In this document: positions 1 through 6,952 of the stretch, one piece after another
Position numbering within the stretch: position 1 is the stretch's first letter
Layout of the letters: each line of letters begins with the position of its first letter
Assembly: GCA_900549455.1 (NCBI GenBank)
Contig: UROM01000088.1
Span: 1-7,354 of the forward strand
DNA from: an uncultured Collinsella sp.
Lineage (GTDB): Bacteria; Actinomycetota; Coriobacteriia; Coriobacteriales; Coriobacteriaceae
Direction: 5' to 3'
DNA: 7,354 nt
Notes under the pieces: model-generated
Database searches by the model: none
The model's input: only the letters and a program-made list of their open reading frames with translations
What the model was told of the DNA's origin: nothing
Position numbers and translations under genes: made by a program

Positions 1-26
1 CAGCGTCAGATGTGTATAAGAGACAG
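1..26 (+). other. Nextera Read-1 transposase adapter remnant (non-genomic)
   Basis: Bases 8-26 are exactly the 19-base Tn5 mosaic end (AGATGTGTATAAGAGACAG). Bases 1-7 (CAGCGTC) are the end of the Illumina Nextera Read-1 adapter arm, with its first seven bases missing. The segment is the perfect reverse complement of 7314-7339. Read as protein from the ATG at 10 it gives the well-known artefact peptide MCIRDR, fused in frame to murF. It is library sequence left in the assembly and should be masked. Confidence 0.98.
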
Positions 27-27
27 G

Positions 28-357
28 CTGTGCTCGCTTTCGTGCATGGGTTCGCGCATGGCCGTTTTGGGAGAGATGGGAGAGATGGGCGACGAGGCCC
101 CTCGCATGCATGAGCTGGTGGGCGCCTATGCGGCGGCCAAGAAGCTCGATATGCTCGCATGTGTCGGTGGTGAGCTTGCCCGGCGTATGGCCGAGGCCGC
201 GCGCATGATGGGTATGGACGAGGACCGCATCCAGGTGTTCTCCGACTATCAGCAGGTGCTCGACCGTATGGGCGGCGCACTTGAGAAGCATGATGTCGTG
301 CTGGTCAAGGGCTCCCGCTTCGTTGAACTCGATCGCTTTGTGGAAGGTGTGTGCTAG
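28..357 (+). CDS. murF: UDP-N-acetylmuramoyl-tripeptide--D-alanyl-D-alanine ligase, 3' end only
   Basis: MurF is the cytoplasmic ATP-dependent ligase that adds D-Ala-D-Ala to UDP-MurNAc-tripeptide, the last soluble step of the pentapeptide precursor. Only the C-terminal domain remains: about 109 codons of a protein usually around 450 residues long. The visible family pattern is R-M-AVLGEMGEMGDEA, a His eight residues after the second Met-Gly (MHELVG), then the LACVGGELA segment, the FSDYQQVL segment and the terminal VLVKGSRFVELDRFV motif. The central ATP-binding and Mur-ligase domains are lost to the fragment end. The apparent ATG at base 10 lies inside adapter sequence and is not a start; the first complete genomic codon is at 28. 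The stop is TAG, three bases before mraY, so the two genes are very probably cotranscribed. Identity rests on the C-terminal motifs plus the adjacent mraY. Confidence 0.93.
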   Translation: MCSLSCMGSRMAVLGEMGEMGDEAPRMHELVGAYAAAKKLDMLACVGGELARRMAEAARMMGMDEDRIQVFSDYQQVLDRMGGALEKHDVVLVKGSRFVELDRFVEGVC

Positions 358-360
358 ACC

Positions 361-1380
361 ATGTTCGGCAATCCTTCGTATCCTACGTACCAGGCCTTTT
401 TGGGATTGGGCATCGCCGCTATCATCGCGATGCTGCTTATGCCGTGGTGGATTAAGCTCCTGAAGGTCGAGGGTATCGGCCAGCAGGTTCGCGCCGATGG
501 CCCCAAGCGCCACCTGATTAAGCAGGGCACGCCCACCATGGGTGGCGTCATCATCCTGGTCGCTGTTTCGCTGACGTGCCTTTTGATGGGCAAGCTCACC
601 ACCGAGCTCGTGCTTGTGCTGCTCGCCACGCTGGCAACCGGCGTTCTCGGTCTCATCGATGACCTGACTTCTGTCACGCACGGCCGCTCGCTCGGCCTGA
701 CGCCTCACGCCAAGATGATCGGCCTCACCATCATCTGCGTTACCTTTACCGTGCTTGCCGTCAACTGGTGCGGCGTTGCCCCCGAGATTCGTTTTCCCGG
801 TGGCCTGACGATCGACCTTGGCGTGCTCTCGACCACCATTTGCGGCCTCTCTTTCCCGTGGCTCTACCTTGTCTTTTGCTGGCTGATGATCGCGGGCCTT
901 TCCAACGCCGTAAACCTCACCGATGGCTTGGACGGCCTTGCCGGCGGTACCTCCATGATCGCTATGCTGGCCATGGCTGCCATGGCGTTTTTACACGGCG
1001 ATGTGAACCTGTCCATCTTCTGCACGGCGTGCGCTGGTGCCTGCTTGGGCTTTTTGTGGTTCAACTGCTATCCGGCGAGCATTTTTATGGGTGATACCGG
1101 CTCGCTGGCGCTGGGCGCTGCTTTTGCCTGCACCTCCATCATCACCAACACCGAGGTCGTTTCCCTCATCATCGGCGGCCTGTTTATCGTCGAGACCTTG
1201 TCGGTCATGATTCAGGTCGTCTATTTCCACTTTACGCACAAGCGCGTCTTTCTCATGGCGCCCATTCACCATCATTTCGAAAAGAAGGGCTGGGCCGAGA
1301 CCAAGGTCGTCATCCGTTTTTGGATTGTCGCCGCGGCCTTCGGAGCCCTGGGCCTCGCTTTGTTCTTCCAGTTGGGATAG
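361..1380 (+). CDS. mraY: Phospho-N-acetylmuramoyl-pentapeptide transferase (MraY)
   Basis: MraY is the integral membrane enzyme that transfers phospho-MurNAc-pentapeptide from UDP to undecaprenyl phosphate, forming lipid I. The protein has 339 residues (E. coli 360) with about ten hydrophobic segments. Family motifs appear in order: RADGPKRH and KQGTPTMGG (45-62), the Asp pair at 100-101, NLTDGLDGLA (185-194) with D188 and D191, FMGDTGS (242-248) with D245, and the signature PIHHHFEKKGW (301-311). The usual DDxxK lysine is Ser104 here, while the later lysine of that loop is present (K118). The start is ATG 361, three bases after the murF stop; a GAAGGTG stretch inside the murF end (343-349) is a plausible ribosome binding site. 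The stop is TAG, nine bases before murD. Its place between murF and murD is the classical dcw order. Confidence 0.98.
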   Translation: MFGNPSYPTYQAFLGLGIAAIIAMLLMPWWIKLLKVEGIGQQVRADGPKRHLIKQGTPTMGGVIILVAVSLTCLLMGKLTTELVLVLLATLATGVLGLIDDLTSVTHGRSLGLTPHAKMIGLTIICVTFTVLAVNWCGVAPEIRFPGGLTIDLGVLSTTICGLSFPWLYLVFCWLMIAGLSNAVNLTDGLDGLAGGTSMIAMLAMAAMAFLHGDVNLSIFCTACAGACLGFLWFNCYPASIFMGDTGSLALGAAFACTSIITNTEVVSLIIGGLFIVETLSVMIQVVYFHFTHKRVFLMAPIHHHFEKKGWAETKVVIRFWIVAAAFGALGLALFFQLG

Positions 1381-1389
1381 TGGTCTTTC

Positions 1390-2796
1390 ATGCCTCTTGC
1401 TGATGTCTTTAGCTTGCTCGTTTTGGGCCAGGGTAAGTCCGGTCTTGATGTCGCTCGCTGGGCGCTTGCGCATCCCGAGCGCGTGAGTGCCGTTACCGTT
1501 TACGGTGGCGGCACATCCGAGCCCAACGATGCCACGCGCTCGCTCGAGGCGCACGGGGCATCGTTTGTCTACGGAACCGAGCAGGTCGAGGGCGCGTTTG
1601 ATGTATGCGTGACGTGTCCGGGCATCTCGGAGTTCTCGGCATTCTTTAAGGCTGGCCGCGATCACGCTGCCCAGATTATGGGTGAGCCCGAGTTTGCCTA
1701 CCGCCTGTCTCCCCAAAATTGGATTGCCATTACGGGCACCAACGGCAAGACGACCACCACGTCGCTGACCGACTACCTGCTTAAGGCGGCGGGCGAGGCG
1801 AGCGTTGCTGTCGGCAATATCGGTGAGCCTCCGGTGAACGAGATCGATGGCCGCGCGCATAACGAGTGGTTTGTGGCGGAGCTTTCGAGCTATCAGATCG
1901 CAACGAGTCAGGAGCTTCACCCCCGTGTGGCGGTACTGCTCAACATTACCCCCGACCATCTGGGCTGGCATAAGAGCCATAAGAACTATGCACTCGCCAA
2001 GATTAAGCTCTTCGAGAATATGGTCGACGATGACCTGGTGATTGTTGATGTCGAGGATGCCGGCATCCACGAGTTCGATGAGTACATCTATGCTCCGGGC
2101 CGCCGCATCTGCAAAGTTGCTTTTGACGAACCTGCGGGCGAGGATGCCGCATTTGTGCGCGATGGCAAGATGGTCGTTCGCCTGAAGGGCGTCGAGACCC
2201 CGCTTGTCGATACGTCCGAACTTAAGATTTCGGGCCATCACAATGTAATCAATGCCCTGTGTGCTGCCACGGCGGCCCTGACGGTCGGCGCCGATGTTGA
2301 CGGTGTGTGTCGCGGCCTGGCCTCGTTCCAGCCGCTGGAGCACCGCGTTGAGCCCTGTGGCGAGATCGATGGCGTGCGCTACGTCAACGATTCCAAGGCA
2401 ACGAACACCGATGCGGTCGAAAAGGCCCTGACGGCATTTCCCGATGACGATGTGATTTTACTGCTCGGCGGTCACGATAAGGGCACGCCGCTCGAGTCCT
2501 TTGCTCGCGTTGTGATGGACAACGTTCGCTCGGTGGTCTGCTTTGGCGACGCGCGCGAGCGCTTTACCGCCGCTATGGACGAAGCGGATGTCGACGGCGA
2601 TGTCGATATCGCTCAGGCCGACGACTTGCGCGATGCCGTGGACGTCGCCCGTTCGCTGTCGAGCCGCGGCGATGTGATCTTGCTGTCGCCCGCCTGCTCT
2701 TCGTTTGATGAGTTTTCGGGCTACGAGGAGCGCGGCCGCGTGTTTAAGGATTATGTGGCCCAGCTTGCCGCTGCGTCCAATACACAAATGGAATAG
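1390..2796 (+). CDS. murD: UDP-N-acetylmuramoyl-L-alanine--D-glutamate ligase (MurD)
   Basis: MurD is the cytoplasmic ligase that adds D-Glu to UDP-MurNAc-L-Ala using ATP. At 468 residues it has family length and all three Mur-ligase domains. The N-terminal Rossmann-like domain carries VLGQGKSG (11-18) and the TCPGIS turn (75-80). The ATPase domain has the P-loop GTNGKTTTT (116-124), ELSSYQ (164-169), NITPDHLGWH (185-194, H190) and the lysine expected to be carboxylated, K204 in YALAK. The C-terminal domain has HHNVINALCA (283-292), LEHRVE (316-321), YVNDSKATNTDA (331-342), LLLGGHDKG (357-365) and LLSPACSSFDEF with YEERG (431-448). Residues 397-421 form a short Asp-rich stretch. The ATG at 1390 lacks a strong SD; only GGGA at 1374-1377 lies upstream, so translation is probably coupled to mraY. 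The stop is TAG. Confidence 0.98.
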   Translation: MPLADVFSLLVLGQGKSGLDVARWALAHPERVSAVTVYGGGTSEPNDATRSLEAHGASFVYGTEQVEGAFDVCVTCPGISEFSAFFKAGRDHAAQIMGEPEFAYRLSPQNWIAITGTNGKTTTTSLTDYLLKAAGEASVAVGNIGEPPVNEIDGRAHNEWFVAELSSYQIATSQELHPRVAVLLNITPDHLGWHKSHKNYALAKIKLFENMVDDDLVIVDVEDAGIHEFDEYIYAPGRRICKVAFDEPAGEDAAFVRDGKMVVRLKGVETPLVDTSELKISGHHNVINALCAATAALTVGADVDGVCRGLASFQPLEHRVEPCGEIDGVRYVNDSKATNTDAVEKALTAFPDDDVILLLGGHDKGTPLESFARVVMDNVRSVVCFGDARERFTAAMDEADVDGDVDIAQADDLRDAVDVARSLSSRGDVILLSPACSSFDEFSGYEERGRVFKDYVAQLAAASNTQME

Positions 2797-2799
2797 GGG
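2795..2799 (+). promoter_or_regulatory. Candidate ribosome binding site for ftsW
   Basis: AGGGG overlaps the murD stop codon and lies six bases before GTG 2806. It abuts the in-frame TTG at 2800, which is too close to be served by it. This spacing is the reason for preferring GTG 2806 as the ftsW start. A second purine run (AGGAG, 2813-2817) lies 15 bases before an in-frame ATG at 2833, a longer spacing than usual, so that start is not excluded. Confidence 0.45.
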
Positions 2800-2805
2800 T
2801 TGCCG

Positions 2806-4326
2806 GTGAGAGAGGAGAGCCCCCGACAGAATATGAGGAGGCCCGACTCGGACCGTGCTTCCTCGCAGCGCAGCACGCCGCGCGCCGGTCGTGGCACACA
2901 GGGCATCGGCGAACGCTATATCGCCGGCGTCCCCGCGCGCATCATGCGACCCCGCCTGGTCTTTTTAACCTGTCTGTTCTCGCTGGTCTGTTTTGGCCTG
3001 CTTATGGTGTACTCGGCTTCTTCAGTCGAGGCACTTCACGAGAACGGCTCCGCGACCTATTTTTTGTTTCGGCAGTTTATGTTCACTGTCGTCGGTGTTG
3101 CTGCCCTCGAGTTCATCGCGCGCGTTGCACCCGATAGCTGGTTTGGCGAAGGGGCGCTTAAACTTGCTCTTATCGCTATGATGATCTTGCTGCTTGCGGT
3201 GTTCCTTGTTGGTAGCGGCAGCCGTGGCGCTACGCGTTGGCTGAACATTGCCGGCATTCAGTTTCAGCCATCGGAGTTTCTCAAGCCGTTTGCCATTGCC
3301 TATTCGGCCATCATGCTCGACCGCGTGTTTTCGCCCGGTGGCAACATCAATGAGTTCCTTAAGGGCATGGGCTTCTATTTGGGCACATCGCTCGTCTTTA
3401 TTTTTATTCAGCCCGACTTTGGCACCATCCTGATTATTCTGTTGACGATCATGTGCATGGCGCTCTTTGCCGGCCTTGACCCAAAATTCATTATCGGTGC
3501 GATTATTGCTGGTGCCGTCATCATCGTGATCGCTCTTGTCGTCGAGCCGTACCGTATGGTGCGCATTCAGGTTCTCTTGAACCCTTGGGCAGATGAATAT
3601 GGAGACGGGTATCAGGCAACGCTCGCCATTATGGCGTTTGCTTCGGGCGGACTGTTCGGCCGCGGTATCGGCAACTCAACCATGAAGTACTCGTATTTGC
3701 CCGAGGCGCACAACGACTACATCCTGGCCATCATTGGCGAGGAGGTTGGCTTTTTGGGGACGCTACTGTTTTTCTTGGTGTTTGCGCTGCTGATCTACTC
3801 GGCGTTTCGAATCGCCGAGCAGGCTACCGATCGTCGCGGGGCGCTCATGGCTTCGGGCTCTGCGGTTATCCTCGCGGTGCAGTTTTTGATCAACGCACTG
3901 GGTATTCTCAACGTGTTTCCCATGACGGGCAAGCCGCTGCCGTTTATTAGCTATGGTGGCTCTTCGATAATCGTGTCGCTCATGCTCGCCGGGCTTATCT
4001 TGCGCGTCTCGCACGAGAGCGCTCGACGCGATGAATACGATCGTCGCCGCGATAGCTTTGCCGTTATGGACGAGAGCACTGCCGGGGTTCCCCATGCACG
4101 CGGGGAGCGCTCGTCGCGTGGCGGCTTTACCGTCTTGAACGGTTTTGCTTCGGAGTCGGATGCCCGTCTCCGGCCACGCTCGGCGCCACAGGGTCGCCCG
4201 CAACGACCGACGCCGCGCAATGCGGGTGGCGGATATAATCGAATCGACCTGAATTCGGACCCGTCGACGCGCTTGCGCACCGACGACCAGGGGCCGCGCG
4301 TACGAAGGGACTACCATGACCGATAA
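2806..4326 (+). CDS. ftsW: Septal peptidoglycan glycosyltransferase FtsW (SEDS family)
   Basis: FtsW is the SEDS-family membrane polymerase that builds septal glycan from lipid II together with the class B PBP FtsI. From GTG 2806 it has 506 residues, longer than the E. coli protein (414). Numbered from that start, the first membrane segment is near 51-71 and ends in VYSASS. Next come the SRGATRW...QPSEFLK block (139-160), QPDFGT (202-207), GDGYQ and the ASGGLFGRGIGNS loop (279-291). The PEAHNDY motif holds D304, which aligns with the catalytic Asp of SEDS enzymes, and IIGEEVG follows. PLPFISYGGSS (377-387) precedes the last membrane helix. A basic N-terminal arm of about 48 residues and an Arg/Pro-rich C-terminal tail of about 105 residues look disordered. 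In-frame TTG 2800 and ATG 2833 are alternative starts. SEDS paralogue RodA is less likely given the dcw context. The TAA stop overlaps murG by 11 nt. Confidence 0.95.
   Translation: MREESPRQNMRRPDSDRASSQRSTPRAGRGTQGIGERYIAGVPARIMRPRLVFLTCLFSLVCFGLLMVYSASSVEALHENGSATYFLFRQFMFTVVGVAALEFIARVAPDSWFGEGALKLALIAMMILLLAVFLVGSGSRGATRWLNIAGIQFQPSEFLKPFAIAYSAIMLDRVFSPGGNINEFLKGMGFYLGTSLVFIFIQPDFGTILIILLTIMCMALFAGLDPKFIIGAIIAGAVIIVIALVVEPYRMVRIQVLLNPWADEYGDGYQATLAIMAFASGGLFGRGIGNSTMKYSYLPEAHNDYILAIIGEEVGFLGTLLFFLVFALLIYSAFRIAEQATDRRGALMASGSAVILAVQFLINALGILNVFPMTGKPLPFISYGGSSIIVSLMLAGLILRVSHESARRDEYDRRRDSFAVMDESTAGVPHARGERSSRGGFTVLNGFASESDARLRPRSAPQGRPQRPTPRNAGGGYNRIDLNSDPSTRLRTDDQGPRVRRDYHDR
4304..4310 (+). 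promoter_or_regulatory. Ribosome binding site of murG, inside ftsW
   Basis: GAAGGGA lies five bases before ATG 4316, inside the final codons of ftsW. It supports ATG 4316 rather than the in-frame ATG 4328 as the murG start, and it means murG translation begins before ftsW translation ends. Confidence 0.7.
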
Positions 4327-5431
4327 GATGACCGTTGCTATCGCAGCCGGCGGCACGGCGGGACATATCAACCCCGCACTTGCCTTGGCCGAGGAGCTGC
4401 GCGACCGTGGCCACCACGTTGTATTTGTGGGTCAGTCGCATAAGCTCGAGGGTCGTCTGGTTCCCGAGGCTGGGTTTGATTTTGTACCGATTACGGTTAC
4501 GGGCTTCGACCGCTCTCGCCCTTGGACAGCATTGAGCTCGCTGTGGCGTGTCTATAAGGCGAAGCGCGCGCTCGGCAACCATTTTTCTAAAGCCCGCAAG
4601 CCCGATGTCGCCATAGGTTTTGGCGCCTATGTCGAGGTCCCGCTTCTGGGCTGGTGCAAGGACGCGGGCATTCCGTATCTGCTGCACGAACAGAATTCCG
4701 TCCCGGGCCTTGCTAACAAGATGATGAGTTCGCATGCCGCCCGCGTTTGCATCTCGGTGCCGGCAGCGCGTTCCGTGTTTGAGCGCGAGGGCGATCCTGA
4801 CCATGTGCTCATGACCGGCAACCCCGTGCGCCGTTCTGTGATCGAGGGTGATCGAGTCCGCGGCCGCAGGGCCCTTGATGTGCCCGAGGACACCACGCTC
4901 CTGCTGGTGTTTGGCGGCTCACTTGGTGCCCAGCATCTTAATGAGCGCGTGGCTTCGCTTAAAAACGAGTTGCTCTCGCGCGAGAATCTCTATGTTTTGC
5001 ATTCGACGGGCGCCGATGGCTTTGAGGACACCGAGCGCGCTCTTGCCCTGACGCCCGAGGAGGCGAAACGGTATCGCGTCCAGCCCTACATCGACAATAT
5101 GGGCGATATGCTGGCTGCGGCCGATTTGGTCCTCTCGCGCTCGGGCGCTTCGAGCGTCGCCGAGATTGCCGCTCTTGCCGTTCCTTCGGTGCTGGTGCCG
5201 TATCCGCATGCGACGGCCGATCATCAGACCACCAATGCCCGCTATCTGGTCGATGCCGGTGCCGGCGTGCTCTGCGCCGATGTCGATATCGACACCCAGG
5301 CGTTTGCCGATGAGCTGCTGCATCTTATCGATGATGCGCAGGCGCGCGATGCCATGCGCCAGGCGGCTCGCGGTTTGGCCCAAGACCGCGCTGCCGTCCT
5401 TTTGGCGGACGCGGTAGAAGGATTGCGTTAG
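4316..5431 (+). CDS. murG: Lipid II synthase: UDP-GlcNAc--undecaprenyl-PP-MurNAc-pentapeptide GlcNAc transferase (MurG)
   Basis: MurG is the GT-B fold, membrane-associated glycosyltransferase on the cytoplasmic face that adds GlcNAc to lipid I to make lipid II. The length of 371 residues is typical. The N-terminal acceptor domain has the Gly-rich AGGTAGHINPALALAEEL (11-28) with H17, a variant loop GFGAYVEVP (101-109; the usual form is GxGGYxSxP) and LHEQNSVPGLANK (123-135). The C-terminal donor domain has LVFGGSLGAQHLN (197-209), then DLVLSRSGASSVAEIAAL (270-287) with the conserved Glu E283, and PYPHATADHQTTNA (295-308) with Q304 and N307 for UDP-GlcNAc binding. Start ATG 4316 overlaps the ftsW end by 11 nt and has a good SD; ATG 4328 is an alternative. 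The stop is TAG. Placement after ftsW and before murC is standard for the cluster. Confidence 0.97.
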   Translation: MTDKMTVAIAAGGTAGHINPALALAEELRDRGHHVVFVGQSHKLEGRLVPEAGFDFVPITVTGFDRSRPWTALSSLWRVYKAKRALGNHFSKARKPDVAIGFGAYVEVPLLGWCKDAGIPYLLHEQNSVPGLANKMMSSHAARVCISVPAARSVFEREGDPDHVLMTGNPVRRSVIEGDRVRGRRALDVPEDTTLLLVFGGSLGAQHLNERVASLKNELLSRENLYVLHSTGADGFEDTERALALTPEEAKRYRVQPYIDNMGDMLAAADLVLSRSGASSVAEIAALAVPSVLVPYPHATADHQTTNARYLVDAGAGVLCADVDIDTQAFADELLHLIDDAQARDAMRQAARGLAQDRAAVLLADAVEGLR

Positions 5432-5528
5432 TTAGACGGGATATCGCGGGTCGCCCTCGCGCGGATGCGGTAGGTGCGGTAAAGTAAACGGGTTACAGGC
5501 AGTGTTTACGCAAGGAGTACACGAGCAC
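5432..5528 (+). other. murG-murC intergenic gap with short repeats
   Basis: This is the only sizeable gap in the run of genes, 97 nt to ATG 5529. It holds a 6-bp inverted repeat, GTAAAC at 5484-5489 and GTTTAC at 5504-5509, ending just before the murC SD. It also holds a nine-base iteration of GCGGTA at 5467-5472 and 5476-5481. No T-run follows the inverted repeat, so it is not a standard intrinsic terminator. No convincing -35/-10 pair is visible. A regulatory role for murC is possible but unproven. Confidence 0.35.
5512..5517 (+). promoter_or_regulatory. Ribosome binding site of murC
   Basis: AAGGAG is the strongest SD sequence in the window, 11 bases before ATG 5529. It lies downstream of the in-frame GTG at 5502, so it selects the ATG and makes the nine-residue longer reading from 5502 unlikely. 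Confidence 0.75.
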
Positions 5529-6947
5529 ATGGCTGATTCCAAGACTGCAACCTCCGCGCCCGAGTTCAAGAGCGCCCATTTTATCGGTATCGGTGGCGCC
5601 GGCATGAGCGGCATCGCCCTCGTCCTTCACGAGCGCGGCTATGTCGTTACCGGCTCCGACCTTAAGACGTCGCGCTACATTCGCCAGCTTACCCGCGCCG
5701 GCGTGAAGGTGCATGTGGGCCATGAGGCTGCCACCATCGACGAGGTCAAGCCTGACGTCGTCGTGGTCTCTACCGCTATTCCCGAGTCCAACCCCGAGCT
5801 CGTCCGTGCGCGCGAGTTGGGTATTCCCGTGTGGCCTCGCGCCAAGATGCTCTCGGCTCTGGGCCACGGCTACACCACCGTTGCCGTTGCCGGTACTCAC
5901 GGCAAGACCACGACCTCTTCGATGTGCGCCACCATGCTCGACCGCATGGGTCTGGACCCCAGCTTCCTGATCGGTGGCATTGTCGAGGGCTACGATACCA
6001 ACGGCAAGAACGGCTCGGGCGACTATTTTGTCGCCGAGGCGGATGAGTCCGACAGCTCCTTCCTGTTCCTTAACCCCAACGTGGTCATCGTGACCAACGT
6101 CGAGGCCGACCATCTCGATCACTACTCGGGTATCGAGGAGATCGAGGCCACCTTCGCCAAGTTTATGAGTCTGGTGGGCGAGGACGGCACGGTCATCGTC
6201 TGTGGTGAGGACCCGCATCTGGTCGAGCTTGCCAGGTCGACCGGTCGCCGCGTGCTTTCCTATGGTTTTGCCGAGACCAACGACATCGTCTGCGTGCATC
6301 CGGACGTCCGAGGCATCCAGAGTGATTTTGTCGTCCGCTTTGAGGACGGCACCGAGCACGCCGTCGAGATTAAGAGCAACCCCGGTCGCCACAACATGCT
6401 CAACGCCACGGCGGTTCTTACGGTCGCTCATGTTCTGGGGCTCGATATCGACGCTGCCGCAAAGGCGCTTTCGAGCTTTGAGGGCGTCCGCCGCCGCTTT
6501 ACCCATGTGGGCGATATCGATGGTATTACCGTGGTCGATGACTACGGCCATCACCCCACCGAGGTCAAGGCGACCCTCGCTGCCGCTTCGTCGCTTGGCT
6601 ACAAGCATGTCGACGTCGTGTTTCAGCCGCACCGCTACTCGCGTCTGCAGGCTCTGTGCGACGACTTTGCCGATGCCTTCGCCAATGCCGACAAGCTGCT
6701 GTTAATTGACGTGTTTTCTGCCGGCGAGATGCCCATCCCAGGCGTCACGTCCAAGATGCTCGCCGATACCGTGCGCGCCAAGCACCCCGGTAAGGAGGTC
6801 GTGTACTGCTCGAGCCGTCTTGAGCTCAACGAGGAGCTCGAGAAGATGGTGGGCGAGGGCGATTTGCTGCTTACCATGGGCGCCGGCGACGTCACGACGG
6901 TCGGCCCCGAGTTCATCGAGTATCTGACTGCCAAGAAGGACGCTTAA
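5529..6947 (+). CDS. murC: UDP-N-acetylmuramate--L-alanine ligase (MurC)
   Basis: MurC is the cytoplasmic ligase that adds L-Ala, the first peptide residue, to UDP-MurNAc using ATP. From ATG 5529 it has 472 residues, matching the family. The N-terminal Rossmann domain starts with HFIGIGGAGMSGIA (17-30) and TGSD (41-44), and STAIPESNPE (81-90) is the usual MurC turn. The ATPase domain has P-loop GTHGKTTT (122-129), FVAEADESDSSF (167-178) and TNVEADHLDHY (189-199). The C-terminal part has GRHNMLNATA (286-295), EGVRRRF (318-324), DDYGHHPTEVKA (337-348), FQPHRYSR (365-372) and MGAGDVTT (450-457). The HHPTE and PHRYSR motifs separate it from MurD, MurE and MurF. The start was chosen for the AAGGAG site and because MADSKTATSAPEF leads directly into the family N-terminus. 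The TAA stop is five bases before murB. It may have its own expression control because of the 97-nt gap upstream. Confidence 0.97.
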   Translation: MADSKTATSAPEFKSAHFIGIGGAGMSGIALVLHERGYVVTGSDLKTSRYIRQLTRAGVKVHVGHEAATIDEVKPDVVVVSTAIPESNPELVRARELGIPVWPRAKMLSALGHGYTTVAVAGTHGKTTTSSMCATMLDRMGLDPSFLIGGIVEGYDTNGKNGSGDYFVAEADESDSSFLFLNPNVVIVTNVEADHLDHYSGIEEIEATFAKFMSLVGEDGTVIVCGEDPHLVELARSTGRRVLSYGFAETNDIVCVHPDVRGIQSDFVVRFEDGTEHAVEIKSNPGRHNMLNATAVLTVAHVLGLDIDAAAKALSSFEGVRRRFTHVGDIDGITVVDDYGHHPTEVKATLAAASSLGYKHVDVVFQPHRYSRLQALCDDFADAFANADKLLLIDVFSAGEMPIPGVTSKMLADTVRAKHPGKEVVYCSSRLELNEELEKMVGEGDLLLTMGAGDVTTVGPEFIEYLTAKKDA

Positions 6948-6952
6948 ACCCC

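Noticed and set aside
991..2343. 450-codon open frame on the minus strand
   Set aside because: It lies antisense across the 3' part of mraY and much of murD, has low-complexity composition and no recognisable motif. Long antisense frames are expected from GC-rich codon bias.
2597..2611. CGATGTCGATATCG shared between murD and murG (again near 5278-5291)
   Set aside because: Both copies encode Asp-Val-Asp-Ile with the favoured codons. A 14-base match of this kind is explained by codon bias, and no context suggests a dispersed repeat.
4127..4804. 225-codon open frame on the minus strand across the ftsW-murG junction
   Set aside because: It crosses two well-supported sense genes and shows no domain pattern; it is a shadow frame.
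5423..5485. Possible promoter elements (TTGCGT near 5423, GATATC near 5440, TAAAGT near 5480)
   Set aside because: TTGCGT and GATATC are only 11 bases apart, and TAAAGT has no -35-like hexamer at a suitable distance. The evidence is not enough to annotate a promoter.
5484..5509. Intrinsic terminator after murG
   Set aside because: The stem is only six AT-containing pairs with a 14-base loop and no T-run, and it runs straight into the murC ribosome binding site.
5502..5528. Longer murC starting at GTG 5502
   Set aside because: The strong AAGGAG at 5512-5517 lies inside this extension and serves ATG 5529; the added nine residues have no family counterpart.
5493..6632. 379-codon open frame on the minus strand
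   Set aside because: It is antisense to murC, rich in Gly, Asp, His and Val as expected from a reversed GC-rich gene, and matches no family I know. The sense strand is clearly MurC.
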